NCBI GenBank assembly: GCA_037447655.1
Contig: JBBHKE010001564.1
Coordinates: 180,183 to 244,182, forward strand
Source of the DNA: Zygnema cylindricum
Lineage: Eukaryota; Streptophyta; Zygnematophyceae; Zygnematales; Zygnemataceae
Length of the DNA stretch: 64,000 nt
Direction: 5' to 3'
In this document: positions 9,936 to 31,367 of the stretch, in pieces
Position numbering within the stretch: position 1 is the first letter of the stretch
How the letters are laid out: every line of letters starts with the position of its first letter
Notes under the pieces: model-generated
Databases searched by the model: none
Seen by the model: the letters and a program-made list of their open reading frames with translations, nothing else
What the model was told of the DNA's origin: nothing
Made by a program: the position numbers and the translations under genes

Positions 9936-12670
9936 ATGCCTAAATTCGAATTTTATTCTCTCTCTCCACGTCTCTCTTTTTCTATCATCATCTCTTTCCT
10001 CCTTTTAGGTCTTGTTTTTTGGCGCTTCAGCCATTCTTCGTTTCCGAACCCTATTTATCCTTTTTATGTCTCCAATCTAACCTTGTCTGACTCCTATCTC
10101 TCGAATGGCACTAGGGATGCTTATCTTTCTCGGGAAGAGGAAAAGAGAGACAGTAGAGACAATAGGATTACTGAAAACCAAACCATTTCATGTGAAAACG
10201 CCTCCTTTGTTGATCATAGTTTTGGAGAATCAAAAAAAGGTGTGGCTTCGATATGTAAAAAGGAAGTTCAGAAGATGGAAGGGATGTTATTGGATTTGGA
10301 GAACATTTTCGGTTACGACCTTTTGAGGAAAATCATAAAAAATGGTGGTCAGGTAGGCAACAATTTTTTTTTTTTAAATATAGTCATCGTGATTATTGAC
10401 GTTAAGTTGTTGTTGTAGTTGTTGTTATCGTTTTTTGGATTGTTAATCGCATTTATTGCTTGAATCAAAATCATCTTCTATTATAATTTATTTGGTATTA
10501 GGAAACCACCAAGCAGTTGAGCAGCTAGAAGTCACAAGCAGTTGAAGCTAAGTTTGCTTCCTTGGACTTAAGGAACCCAAACTTGAATTTTGCCAAGAAT
10601 CATTCTTTTTGTTTTTAGTCACTTTGGAAATCCAAAACAAAGCCGATCAAGTTTCTGAACATTAGAATATTCATATTTCGGTTAGAGGGATATGAAATAA
10701 TAAGAAAGCGGAAAGAAGTTTAATCTGAATATATTTGGACTACTAGAAAATGTAAGATCAGAATTGGAATTATTTTAGGATTCTTTTTGTAAACCTTAAA
10801 CCTTGTAAACCTACCCTGTGATTACTCTGAAGGTCCTTTCTCAACTAGTTTAGAAAGCAATAATTGGTGTAGGACCACAAAACAAAAAAAGTGTTTGAAC
10901 CTTTAGAATTTCGAGAAATGGAAACACTTCCGATTTGCAGGTTTTCTGAAACGTTGTGAATCCTTCTATTTACTTTCCAGCTTGGTAATCGTAACTAAAA
11001 GCAGGAGAAAATCTTTCACCCTTTTCACAGTTTTACATCATCACCCGCTTCTTGTTTTGTTTTTTTCGAAAACCAAACTCCATGACATTTTTCAAAACTA
11101 CCTCCTGTCCATCACACCCATATTTTCAGCTCATTGAACCCATCGGTTTACTTTTTGGTTGTAAAACGTTTTTGTTGGTCCTCTTTGTCTGCAAAATATT
11201 ATCTCACAGGTGGACAGAACATCATCTCTCCTTCAGAAGATTCTTGTAGGCAAACAACTTACAGTTTCTATGGTGGGCGGTTCAGTCAGCGCTGGGGCGA
11301 ATTTAAAACCCGACCAAGACTCATATGGAGGTCATTTTACCAATATGTTGAATTCTATGTTTCCGTCTGTGGATAAAAAACTAGAGCACATCCTAATCCC
11401 GATTGTCCTTCCTTCGTCCGGCTCCTCCATTCTTCACTATTGTATGGAAGAAATTGTGAAGGAAAATTGTGTTCCTTTTGGGCTACACAACGATACAACC
11501 GATCTGCTGACGCTGATTCCTCGATGTCATGATTCTGACGTGAACGTGTTGGATAAGATTAAAAAATCTGATCTTGTGTTGTTAGATTTAGCTGCAGGAG
11601 ACTACTTCGCTTTACAGCCAACAGCATCTCAGTTAACTGAAATGGAAATGTTGCGTCACGCAGAATTTGTTCTTCGGAAATTATTAATGTTACCCCAAAC
11701 GCCTGTCGTCATATTTGTCCACTTTGCTCATTTCCTTCGTGATACGCCTTTCAACGCACAACTCTTTGCCACAGCTGAACCCGCCCTTACAAAGCTTTCG
11801 TCTTATTACGGCGTTCCAAGTGTCAGTATTACAACGCCTATGGGGCCTCTTTTATCTGAGGTTACTGTTAGGCGATGTAAATCCTGTCCTCTTAACCCAT
11901 TCATGTGGGACACTTTGCATCCAACTAACGAGGGACACTTGGTTATAGCAAACAGCGTCTTCTATCTTCTCTTGACGGACTTTGTGTCAGTCCTGAAGCA
12001 CGAAGAGATGCTTCAAACAAAAAATGATTTGAACTTATCTTCCGTACTCGATCGCAGCTCTCTCTCTAGTATCCTACCCGTACCATTACAGGGAAATGGC
12101 TTAAGTCAGTTATCTAAGTTTTATTGTTCGGAGAACAATAACAAAGCTTCCATGTATATTGCTGATTGTGAAAAGAATGACACGAGTTGTACAAATTCCG
12201 TGGGATGGCCGATTTCCAAACTTCCATCAAGTTTGTTTTTTAATTCGTCGGCAGAGAAACTCTTTTGTAAATTTGCACACAGTTGGAAAGTGGAAACAGG
12301 CTACAACAAGTCGGTATGGTTTTTACAAGACACAGCAGAATTTGATTACCGTTATTTTGGGAAAATGATCAAATATTGGTCAGCATCGGAACGCAGTAGT
12401 ATGTTTAACATTATGGTTGATTTTGGGGAAAGCAAATGGTTTGGATTAATTTACAAAAGAGGGTATAGGAGGCGGTATAAAGACGCTGGTGCAGAGATTT
12501 ACTTAGACGGAGATTTTGTGACATCGGTCTCTTCATTTTGGTTTGGAAGCAAGTTGACTTCTTGGTATCTTCAACAGAAAGTTGGAAAAATATCTTGGCC
12601 TGGGGAACACGTCCTGTCGTTTAGACCACTTTCTCAAGGCTTCGAAGTGCTCGCATTGATTGCTGAATAA
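9936..12670 (+). CDS. Membrane-anchored SGNH/GDSL-hydrolase-like protein
   Basis: Two exons, 9936-10352 and 11210-12670, join in phase 0 (GGQ|VDRTS) and encode 625 residues. Residues about 13-30 form one hydrophobic segment after a short basic start, the pattern of a type II membrane protein with a lumenal body. From about residue 155 the sequence GKQLTVSMVGGSVSAGA is a block I-like motif with the candidate nucleophile Ser in GGSVS. WDTLHPTNEGH near residue 380 matches the Asp-x-x-His block V. Between them lie YGGHFTNML and SDLVLLDLAAGDYF. The final 150 residues form a separate Trp/Tyr-rich region, possibly a beta-sandwich. The family contains esterases and polysaccharide O-acetyl-modifying enzymes; the substrate cannot be inferred. 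The start was chosen as the first Met before the hydrophobic segment. An 857-base intron splits the genuine body from the anchor. Confidence 0.75.
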
Positions 12671-13885
12671 ATAAACTTCACATGGATCAATTACTCTCGT
12701 GATGAATCGTGCTTTTATTAACGCATTATGTATTATTCTTGCTCTGGGATGAGAGATGCAATGCTTTTCGATGGTGTTCAGTTCGTATATCATAGAGTCA
12801 GGGTAAATACACTGTCGAAGTTTTGCCCTTGTTTTGAGAGCAAATCGCAAAAGTCGTACATATTTTTGGGTAAATTTATGTACGGTTCTGTCCTGAAACT
12901 GTACGATTTACCTTCAGCAATAGTGCAAAATTCATCCTCAATGGTAGGGAAAATTCGACAATGTAATTACTCTGCCAGTCAAAACAGGGAAATGCTTTAT
13001 TCTTTGGGGCCATTAATGCCCTTTGTTGCTTTTATTAGCAACAGATGTACTTTTTTTTTTTTTTGCGTCGAGTTGCAGATTTTTTACTAGATTGGGATGA
13101 ATGTAGCGCTGAAACTCACATGGGTATCATGAGGCAATCAGAGATATATTCTATGATAAACACATTCGCTGTTATTTGACATTTTCGGAATAAAATGGGA
13201 ACTATTTGGACACGGACAAAGGACAATGACAGAGGGAAAAGGGCAAAGGTCAAAAGGCATCATTGGGCATTATTGTAGAAAGAAAGGGCATCTGTTTTTT
13301 TGCACAAGAACAATGAATAGTTAAAAAGTCGATGTAACAAGCAGACATGTAGAAATGTGAACCTCATCCAAAATTTACTAAAATATGGACTTCCCCTGAA
13401 TTTTGTCCAAATGGACAATTGAGTGGTTTTCCAACAATTGTATCCCATACATAGACATGAATTTCCATACTCAAAAGGAGCACGAAAGTTTTTGTCAAAT
13501 ATGAATTATGCCTATGTCAATTGCAAATTGTCTTGGAAAAGATTTCCGCAATATTAGCATAGATTCCAAAATAGTCTCCTCAATGACATGACGGCTCCTA
13601 TAAAACGTAACAATATTATGTGTAATTCACAGCTCCGGAGTTCCCCTGAGCAAAAACATTATTTCCTCCAGAAGATACTGATTTAAAGAGACTAGTAACT
13701 AACATAAAGGATGCATTATTGCATTATTGCCTTTTTCACGACGGCTTAACAACAACCTACAAAAAAAGTATTCCCTTCCAATCAGACTCTAATAAAACTA
13801 TCAAAAGAAAATTCCACACTAACAAATATTTACGTTCAACTCTGAAATGTACGCCCTTAAAATTAATGTCAATAAACCTCTTAAC
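12671..13885. other. Convergent intergenic region
   Basis: The region separates the 3' ends of the SGNH gene (+) and the RING gene (-). No gene, strong repeat or RNA gene was recognised. Short AATAAA-like sequence occurs just after the SGNH stop (12669-12674) and may serve 3' processing. Confidence 0.6.
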
Positions 13886-16800
13886 TCACAAGAGCCCTAA
13901 GCTTTTGAGCTCTTTCATATGGCAAGGCTGGATGTCGAGCTTTTGAGCTTCCCCCACTTTCTCAAGGTCTTCGACTACGAACTCCAAAGTTAACGCTTGT
14001 TTTTGCAAAATGTGGTAATGTCGATCATTAATCCGTTGGCCGCAAATAACCGCCACAAAGAAACCGTAGAGCATTCCCACCACCACAAGCAACAGTACTG
14101 CAAAGGCCAATCAAAAGAGTCCCACAAACCAGCAAAACTCTGGTGAAAAAAAAAGGAAAGAGAGGAAAATTGGAAACATGTGAAGGATAAAATAACTTCT
14201 ATATGACTAAAGAACAAGACAAAAGACAAAAGGCGAAAGGCAAAAGACAAGACAAAAGTACTTTCGCTTGTAAACATATAGAAGCAAAAGTCATATGAGT
14301 ATCTATCGTCAAAAAGAATGTACCTACTAAGACCACCTTCGACGCCGTGTCGAACGATACATACTCACACAGTAGTAATGTTTGTAAGAAAAACTCATAA
14401 TAGAAGTACGTATTACGAACTAAATGTTTTTTGGACTAAGATCACGTCCATAGAACAAACTTAACAAAGTGTACAAACTGTTCTCATACTTTATCGCATA
14501 GTACTTACTGAAAAAAGTTGCTAGAAATTGGACTTTTTAGGTGTAACATTTACAGGGTTTAACTGATGTAAATATACATTTAATCAAAAAATTAACTCAC
14601 GCGAGGAAGCATCAAAGTTCCTCAAAACACCTAGATTACATCCTGACCATTCGTGACACATGCGAAAACATTTTGACTATTTTCACTTTTTTTCCCGTTT
14701 TAGAATTTTAACTTATACCCAGGAACAATATTAAATCAATAAATCCATCAAACTCGGTTAGACCCCTATTAGTTTCAGTCCCAGAGGTGGACATTACAGT
14801 ATTGCTTGTTTTTGTACGCCATGAATTAGTTCGCTGCTGAGACATTCTCTAACCAAAACTGTCGGTACAGAGAAGACTGTCATAAGAACAACCGTACTCT
14901 GGTTAATTCTCAAGATGTTGAACGGGATTTCTACGATTTTATCCACAGGTTTCACCTTAATGTCAATTACAAGCAGTAAATCCACAAGCTTCTTTTGATT
15001 TCAAATAAGATGGAGAGGGAGGGGTTACGCAGACTGACCTACTGTTGTTACAAAACCATAGGGTTGCTCCGAATAACCAAAATCGTACTTAATTTCATCG
15101 CCATAAATAGTATACACCAAAACACCTAACGCAGCAACCACCTGCACACATTATAAAGCACTACTACATTGCTGTCATTCACAAAAGACAAAAAAATGCT
15201 GCAATTGTGATGTGCTTCGCTTAGCTGGTTTAAAGTGCTTTTGACATTCGTTCCCAAACAATTTTCCTTGACAGTACCAAAAACTTACATCTCCAGTCTC
15301 GTTTTACTCAATAAAATAATATATCTTACCAACTGGACAAGAAGAAAGATAATAACATGGTCCCGTGCAACGTAAATTTGAAACTTCAATTTTCGCCACC
15401 ATCGATCTGGTGGAATATTTTCTCGTAATCGAAAACAAGCACGACATTCAGTGCAATTAGCGAATGCAAAGCCTTCCTGCAAGGCAAGAAAAAAATTGGG
15501 CCATATTACGTTAAATGCAAAATGGTTTTTTACAATACTCGATCAACATTGGGCAGCATAGGCTCCCAAAATTTGTGGGTACACCATAGATCTTTTTTTA
15601 TGGGATCATCTCTTTAATGCAAAGTTCTACCTTCATTTTCAATGCCTAAAAGTCATGACGCTAAGACCTGGTATGGCTGCCACCATAATTTTATTTCCAA
15701 GAGAAGATATGTATCTCAACTTTCCCTTTCACAAGCCGAATCCATTCTCAACTTGAAAATTATTCTGAAGCTCGTATGGTCTTCCAAGGGCAATGCCAGG
15801 AATTTCAAGGTCATGTCGCACAGTTTCTTAGGTGTTTTCAGAGATTTTTTAAATGATTTTCCGGGGCACGTCAAGTACTACTAAATTTCGGTGTGATGAA
15901 GAAAATTTCTTGGGCCTTTCGGCTTTTTAGAGTTTTTGTGAAGTTCATAAATTTCGGTGTGATGAAGAAAATTTCTTGGGCCTTTCGGCTTTTTAGAGTT
16001 TTTGTGAAGTTCATGAAGGTGTGGTCCACTAATTTTAATGTTTTGATGCAATTCAACAAAGATCTCAGTTCATCCATTTGAGAGAAGTTTTTTTACCTTT
16101 GCTGTTCGCCAATGGTCCAGACATGATCGATGAACATATTTTTGTGTACCTTTGCATTGGCATGGAGCAATCAAATCATCGCCTAGAAAAAACAAAGCAA
16201 CCAAAAAAAAAAAAAAACTCAAAACAACAGCAAGGAACGGACACAAACAAAGGCAAAAAGAGACGAACGGGGGAACATCTTCCTGTGGTACAGCAAAGTT
16301 CAACGCGCTCCCTCCCCCCCCAAAACAAAACGCAAAGTACTTTTTGATGCTGGGAAGATTCAGTATAGAGCTTTTCTTTAAAAAGTAAAATGTGTATAAA
16401 ATTCTGTGAGTGTGAGAGAAGGAGACAGAGTGAGAGAGAATGACAGAGGGGGAGAAGGAGACAGGGGGAGAGAAGGAGACAGAGGGGGGAGAGAAGGAAA
16501 CAGAGGGAGGGAAATACACACCTCCAGGCTCAAAACAAATTCTGCATTGCGGTTGTCCTGGACTAATTGGACATCTTATAGAGCTATCAAGTCTTGATTC
16601 CACCAAAAAATTTGAGTCAAAATTGGAGTCACTCAAATTCTTCGTAAGCACAAGAAGAGGAATTTGATCTCCTACTTCTCCTACGGCTTCAAGAGTTTCT
16701 TCACTTCCTTGTGCACATTCACTTGAAGGAATAATTGTTTTTCTCACGGATCTTTCTCTTAAAAGCGCTTCTTTCGAAGTGAATTGCATATTAGACTCCT

Positions 16801-17005
16801 CATAATATCTTTGTGAAGTACGTTCACTTTTATCAGAAGAGCTTTGACCTATTCTAACGAGAGGAACGCTCTCACTTTCCAAAAGAGCATCATTATATTC
16901 ACTTTCACACTCACTTACGTGTTCCTCTTTGATCTGATTTTCATCTCTTTGTCCATCTTCTCTTTCATTTTCTCTTCCATCTTCTTTTCTCTTTTCTTGT
17001 GGCAT
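13886..17005 (-). CDS. RING-CH (MARCH-like) membrane E3 ubiquitin ligase
   Basis: Seven exons in transcript order: 17005-16522, 16182-16097, 15476-15330, 15141-15043, 14991-14818, 14676-14601, 14097-13886. All phases agree and give 425 residues. An in-frame TAG lies just upstream of the start. The acidic, Ser-rich N-terminal 150 residues precede the zinc finger: CRIC, then APCQCKGT, VHRSCLDHWR and NCTECRACF, i.e. the C4-H-C3 RING-CH pattern. WWRKLKFQIYVARDHVIIF and later hydrophobic stretches match the membrane part of the plant family typified by a DDLIAPC.CKGTQ.FVHR..LDHWR signature. The C-terminus keeps RHYHIL.K..LT.E.VVEDLE. The proteins are expected to bind an E2 and ubiquitinate membrane targets. 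The fifth and sixth exons are the least conserved, and the start at 14991 could instead be 14955. An (AGAAGG)-type tract lies in intron 1. Confidence 0.82.
15883..16015. repeat. 66-bp tandem duplication in RING intron 2
   Basis: Two essentially identical copies of a segment beginning AAATTTCGGTGTGATGAAG and ending GTGAAGTTCAT. Near-identity points to a recent duplication. Confidence 0.9.
16405..16512. repeat. Purine tract in RING intron 1
   Basis: About five units of GAGAAGGAGACAGAGGG(G). On the transcribed minus strand this is a CT-rich tract directly after the donor at 16521. Confidence 0.9.
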
Positions 17006-18122
17006 ATTCTAACAAACAAATATCCGAAATTTCAGTTTTCAAAAATAGCAAGACCTCAAGCATAATTTAAACAGCAATATTGGAAATGGCTGCATTTGTA
17101 AAAAGAGCCAAAAGTGAAACTGGCAATTTCACATCTTTTAACTACAGAGAACAGAACGTGGTAAGAAAGGAAAGAGTCTGCAAGGAGAAAACTACAAAAG
17201 AATGACAAATTATGTTTTTTTTTGAAGTTTGGAGCTTTAGTTTTACACAGAGCTTACATTTACTACAGTAAAGTAATCACAAGGTTAGGGTTTCCATTAC
17301 CAGTCCGGTATTACAATTTACAGTTTTGTATGCCTTCATGGCGTATCTGACCTATATTTCCAGCGTGTGAACATTTCGTGCGCAATCCGTGCATGGAAGT
17401 GTGGAACGGAAAACTTTCGAAACATATTTCAGCTTCGCACGGTATCGCGTTACGTATTCAATTTTGTGTGAACCAAAAAACCATAGTTGTTCACGGCGTT
17501 AAGTGCGAACGATTAAAACGCGACGAATTATAAGTAACAAACGCATTGAACCTTTTGAAAAAATCGTAAAAATCGTTAGTGAATTTCATCCGTACTATTT
17601 CGTACATGTAAACAAAAATAAATTTCACATATACTGCAGTTTGTACATTATTCGTACATTTTACGTATCTTTTCGATTTATTCCGTACAATTTTGGAAAA
17701 AAGTTCGTACATTTCCGTAGAATTTATGTTCAGTTTACCGGACAGAAAGTACGACGAAGTGCAACGTATCTTTTCGTCAAATTTCGTACATTTACCGTAC
17801 AAAACCGTACAGATATCGTAAAATGCCGTACAGCTCTCGTAAACTAGCCGTTCAGTTTTCCAGACAGAAAGTACATCGCGTTTTTTTCCGATTTATTCAA
17901 AGTCACGAATTATACGTTTTAATCGGAAAAAAAATCGCTCGATTTGAGCAACTATGAAAAAAACGTATGAATTTCAAACGTGCGTAAATTTTATCGTACT
18001 ATACGGTGTGCATATTATACTTGAAACAACCCCCATTTTGCACATTTGACCTTACGGTATGCTTTGAAATTCAAACGACAGCAACTCAACCTTGCGACTC
18101 GCAGTCACAATTGTGCGATCCA
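17006..18122. other. Divergent intergenic region holding an inverted-repeat element
   Basis: The region lies between the start codons of the RING gene (-) and the NiaP-like gene (+), so both promoters should be here. No TATA-type element is convincing. About half of it is occupied by the element at 17487-17965. Confidence 0.5.
17487..17965. mobile_element. GTAC-rich inverted-repeat (MITE-like) element
   Basis: Imperfect terminal inverted repeats: CATAGTTGTTCA..CGATTAAAACG..CGAATTATA at the left against the reverse complement of CGAATTATACGTTTTAATCG..TGAGCAACTATGA at the right. The interior is dense in CGTACA/CGTAC. No transposase is encoded. Internal segments such as ACCGGACAGAAAGTAC recall the elements at 27947 and 32153. 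Confidence 0.55.
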
Positions 18123-26550
<8,428 letters not shown>

Positions 26551-27475
26551 AAACGATGAAACAGTGGTAATGTTTTTGCCACTATTGTTTCCCTGGTTTG
26601 TCACTGGTTTTCCCGGTAATCTTTGGTTAGACGGTAGTCGTATGATTTAAAAGAAGAAGGGAGGCAGAAAAAAGATTAAACAGTAACATTTTTTCGTAAA
26701 GCTTTTTTCAAGGAATGTTCGATGTGTGACAGTGATAGTGAAGACTTTTGAAGAATCTTTTGAGGCAGTAAAATAGAAAAGGTAAAAGCAGTAATGTTTG
26801 GTGACAGCTCTTAAAGTAAGCTGTTTAACAAGGGTTTTAATGGTTTTTTTAATGACGGTATGATTTTTTACGACATTACGGGTTTTAACCACGGGAAGGT
26901 TTTAAAGATGGAAAAGGTTCATAAATGAGATCTCACCAGTTTCAATCAAGGATTGCCATGGGAATGGAAAATTGTGAGGTGTCGATGAAAGTTTACGGTA
27001 CTGCACGGAAAACTATAGCTTGTATTTGTAATTTTTTTGTACTTCTTCCTTTTCCTCCGAGCTTGGAGGATGAATGGAGGCAAAAAGGCAAGCCAATCAG
27101 AAGTGGGAAAATTGAATTGTAGACGATGATATGTAATTGGGCTGGTTATAAATATGAAGTCATTTCACAAGTTTTTTTTTTTATTTATTTTGATCAGAAG
27201 TTTGAGAATCGTGCATGATAGTTGCATAAAATGTGTCATGATTACTTTGATTTTTGCCAGTTTTGTATGTGTTTTTTTTACATTATTATTAAAATTTGGT
27301 ATGGGGAGTTGGTGGCGGATGTAGTCAACTTCCTTTATGGTATTGATAGTTTTTTTATCTTTCAGAAAAAAGGTTGTGTTACTAGCAATCACTGTCAATA
27401 TGCAACATGATCTTCAATTTAAGCCTTTTGTGAATTTCTCTACTTGCGGTCTACCTTATTTGTACAGTTAACTAC

Positions 27476-27692
27476 TCCGCTAATCGTTATTAGTGTTAAA
27501 TTGTTTTTGCCTCTTAAAACATCTTCTCTTCGTGCACACTTGTTGAATTGTCAATCAGAGACTGCCAATAGGAAGGTGAAAGTCTTGGCTTTCAATAGCA
27601 ACCACCTGAGTGAGAATCTGATAGGTGTGCACGGTGAGAAGATGTTTTATGTGGTGAAAAAAAATTGAACACTATCAATGATTAGCGCTTTG
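27476..27692. mobile_element. MITE family A, copy 1
   Basis: A palindromic element begins CTAATCGTTATTAGTGTTAA..TTGCCTCTTAAAACATCTTC and ends GAAGATGTTTTATGTGGTGA..AACACTATCAATGATTAGCG. It is about 215 bases and non-coding. It is the most diverged of the copies listed. Confidence 0.7.
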
Positions 27693-27946
27693 GATATCAT
27701 TGAATACCTGAGATTGTTGTTGCTGCTGTAACTCTGTTAGCTTGGTTATTCCAATACTACAATTTCCAATTTCATTTAAAAGCGCAATGGAAACCATTTG
27801 AGTCCATAGGAACCAAAATAAAAGGCAGCAACGCTCATACTGACAATCTTTCTCGAAGATTTGTGAATTCATTGTAATCAAAGCTAAATTCTTGAGAGTG
27901 AAACTTCTGTGAAGTTTAGAAATGTTACTAGACAAAGCAAAGTGAC

Positions 27947-28640
27947 GGTATGTCCCCATGTGCATAAGTCAGGGTTTTTTTCTGTCGGTTCGAGTAAAAC
28001 TTAGTTCGGTACTGCTTAAGTTGCAAATCCGTACTGCTTAAGTTGCAAATCCGTACTGCTTAAGTTGCAAATCGCAAATTTGTAGAGTACAATTTGCGTC
28101 ATCCTCGGAACTTAGGATATACAAAAAAATTCGATAAACAAATTGGAACATATATTCGTACGTGCCGTAATTTTCGAAAATTTTCATACGATTTCCTAGG
28201 ACAAAAAAAAGTACAAAGTTCGCTGTGTTTTGTCCCTTTTCGTTCAATACGACGAAAAAAAGTACACAATATGTTTAGTTTTGTTCGTTTTCATCTAGTA
28301 CAGATTTTTTTTTTGAAGGGGTCCTTGAAATTCCGATGCCATTTCACATCAACCGGACATTTCACATCAACCGGACAGGAAACGCAATGGCAAAGCTCAT
28401 CTTCTTCAACCGTGAAACGGCACAGGCTGGAAGGCGGTACGTCTACAATGCCACAGTAAGACATGCGACATCACAAGCAGTTCCAAAAAATAACGTGCGA
28501 CAACACAGATTGTAGACGTTGACAACCGTCATAAACGTAAGTTACGATTACGTTCTTACACATAGGGACATTTGAAAACCGGGTCCGCGCTAAAATACAA
28601 AGTAAATTCGCTAAGTTACAAGTACATGGGGACATACCCT
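27947..28640. mobile_element. GTAC-rich inverted-repeat element B, copy in inverted orientation
   Basis: Ends: GGTATGTCCCCATGTGCATA at left and TACATGGGGACATACCC at right, an inverted repeat. The interior matches the reverse complement of 32153-32938: GGGTTTTTTTCTGTCG, CGATGCCATTTCAC, ACCGTGAAACGGCACAGGCTG. A triple repeat of GTACTGCTTAAGTTGCAAAT sits at 28010-28070. The frames it contains look decayed and show no transposase motif. Confidence 0.65.
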
Positions 28641-29317
28641 TACCCTTAAAAATAACACCTAAAAAGAAAGGCTCCAGTGATGAGGTTAATTTAACAAAAT
28701 ACGCGCATATAAAATATATTATTTTGGCACAGATTTCTGTCACATTGTAAAGTTGTAGAAGGTCAATAACTAAAAGCCCATGGTGAAGGAACACTCTATA
28801 TATGTTCTTATCCTTATGACGTACTCAAGAATTGCTATATTTCTTCAGCCCTCAAATTGTGGATGTAGACCAACAGTGAAACAATTTTATCTTGATTATT
28901 TATTTATTATCTTAATTTTCTTAAAATAGTTTCTCGTCCCTTTTGATACTCAAGGACAGGTCAACAAAACCATGAATCGCCTGTATGAGAAAACGGAAAT
29001 GTGTATTATCTAATGCAGTTCAGGATAAATAATGAGATTTCTAATTGTAATGTATTAGCATCAGAAATTGTTTCGGCAAAGTAATAAATTGTGCATCAGT
29101 AAGTCTCAATGGGGCTCAAACCTACGCTTTTTCAATAGCTGACATAAAACGCAATCATACCGAAAGCTCTGGTTATACCTCGCTACCTAACACTCGTTAT
29201 TAACGTTTAAAACTGTTTCGAGGAATAAAGTTATGTACACCATACAGAATATGGCATCCATAGTTTTGTTTAACATATTATTGATATTAAAAGAAAATGG
29301 CGTGGAATGTGAATGTG

Positions 29318-29525
29318 AACTAACACTTAATAATTTTTTTGCCACTTAAAGCGTCTTTTCTCCGTACACACTTGTCGGATTTTTACATGGAGATCACCAA
29401 AAGGAAGGTGAAAATCTTGGCTTCCAATCCTAACCGTCAGATCCATAGTCCAACAGGTGTGTACGGAGAAAATATGTTTTTAGTGGCGAAAAAGTTATTA
29501 ACACTAATAGCGATACACAGTGTAG
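29318..29525. mobile_element. MITE family A, copy 2
   Basis: Contains GCCACTTAAAGCGTCTTTTC, CTCCGTACACACTTGTC and the mirrored GGTGTGTACGGAGAAAATAT..TTAGTGGCGAAAAAG..TTAACACTAATAGCGATACA. The outer left end is shorter than in copies 3 and 4. Confidence 0.75.
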
Positions 29526-31119
29526 CTCATGCTATTATCACCTTGAAAAGAAAATAATCTCCTGTATTGCACAGGTTAGCTTTGGCAAAGTTTCTTTACA
29601 CTTTGAAACAAAACAAGCAACCATTATAAGAAAGGTCAATTCAACCGTGCAATCTCCCCACTGAGTATGACTTTTCCTACTGCAGAATCCATTTCTCCCT
29701 TCACAGTAGTTGAAGGCCATATTCTGTGCCACAAGTCTGTAGTTAGTTGTACAATAAAACTCAAACTACCCTTGTACAAAAACCTAAACGCTAAAATCCC
29801 TGAAAAACCCTAAAAAGCCATAAAAACCCGACATACATGATGTAGTACTATGATGACTGTCAGCACTATCAACTTGGCAATAACTGTTTCATTCTTCTCA
29901 TTTCACTTTGATATTTCTCATGTCGTTGCTTAATTTCTCCACTTTGTCATCTATTTTTCAACTGTTTAGTTTCATACCTTTAAAAAATATGAGCTTACTT
30001 TTCAGTAAATAAAACCAATCTGGTATCTGTCCCTAGAAAGACTCTAAAGGATAGGGAACAGAAAAAAAAACAAAAAACGACCTAAAAATAAGATCACCAT
30101 CCATGGAAAATGGTAGGTGAAAAACAAGTCAAGGATTTTCTGGTCTTACAAAGATTTCATACCCTTTGGCAAGAAAATACCTCGAAGGTGCTTTCACTAA
30201 ATTTTCCAAGGTTCAGGTACTCAAAATTTATATATTCTCAACAAATTCTGCTTAAGACTCGTGGGACCTTTTTGTATATGACACTATTATTTTTACTAAT
30301 TTTATCATCGTTGCCATCTTGTTATGTCACGTACTCCATTAGTAAGGGTCCGATGAAAGTTATTAGCAACACCAATGATGTTTTACTAACGATATTATAA
30401 GTAGTCTTTACTACTCTCATATGAGTAAAAAAACACTACAGTGACATCGTCAATGTTTTCCGGTTTTTCAACTTAAAAAAAAAAATTAAAGGTTTTTCCT
30501 TTTTTTTAGGGATGAGTTGGTGTGTGACAATAACATTGATACAGTACGCAGATACAAACTTTGATAAATGGTTTGTACGGATGCTCAAACTCTCTAAAGG
30601 TAAAATCCGTACAGGGATCAGACAACATTGATTCTCCCCATGTGAGGCCCACAGTCAGAGAAGATGCAAACAGAAAACACCTCCCCTGGTTGTGGCCTCC
30701 GTGTAGGCAGTACCTGCATATTGTATCATCACTTCCCTTAGAAAAAAAAGAGTAACACAAAGACAACAAGCAATGACAAAAATATCTTCCTCACTAGTTC
30801 TAGTTGATAATTAAAGCAGCAGCTAACCGACAAAAAAAGGAAGTGGAATTTTTTTTGCTCAGCTGAGTAAGGAATAATTTCATGCTCTCAGTGCCAGCTG
30901 TCAGCTTCAGCTACCAGCTTTCTTTCAAAGCCAGAAAACAAAAAAGCTCCGACAAAGAAAGAAAGAGCAACAGAAAAAATTGACAAAAAAAACTGTCATA
31001 CTGAGAAGATCTCAAATCTAAGATCAAGTTTTTGTGCTTTCATCATCATAGCTTCCACTTCCTGCCAGCTGCTGAAAGAAATCATCAACCAGACCAAGAA
31101 AAAGAAATTGCCAGATTTG

Positions 31120-31165
31120 TACGGATTACTGTACGGAATCCATGGATTCGGTACAGTAAACCGTA
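31120..31165. repeat. Long hairpin with GTAC-containing arms
   Basis: TACGGATTACTGTACGGAAT-CC pairs with GG-ATTCGGTACAGTAAACCGTA around a CCATGG centre; about 20 of 22 arm positions match. Confidence 0.85.
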
Positions 31166-31367
31166 ATACTAGCCCGCACGTGGCATCATCGCTCTAAGCG
31201 AAGCATAGAGCTCGGCTCTGCAGGCAGACGTCACTGCGAGCTCATTGCCATGGCGGCAGCCATGGAGAACCCACTCAGATAAGATCAAGTAGTGTTGGAG
31301 AGAAATTTGGAGAGCGTCGCTTTATATACATGTGAACGTATGAAGAATTAGGGTTTTAGTTTCGTCA

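Noticed and set aside
16070-16522. Read-through extension of the RING N-terminal frame
   Set aside because: The stretch between CRICFEPGG and DDLIAPC is low-complexity, breaks the zinc finger, and is bounded by a good donor and acceptor; it is an intron.
28094-28459. Possible transposon-encoded protein
   Set aside because: A related decayed frame exists in the inverted copy near 32451-32795, but neither has a start-to-stop gene structure or transposase motif; treated as element body.
31240-31275. Gene start at ATGGCGGCAGCCATGG
   Set aside because: The frame closes after ten codons and no downstream exon was recognised.
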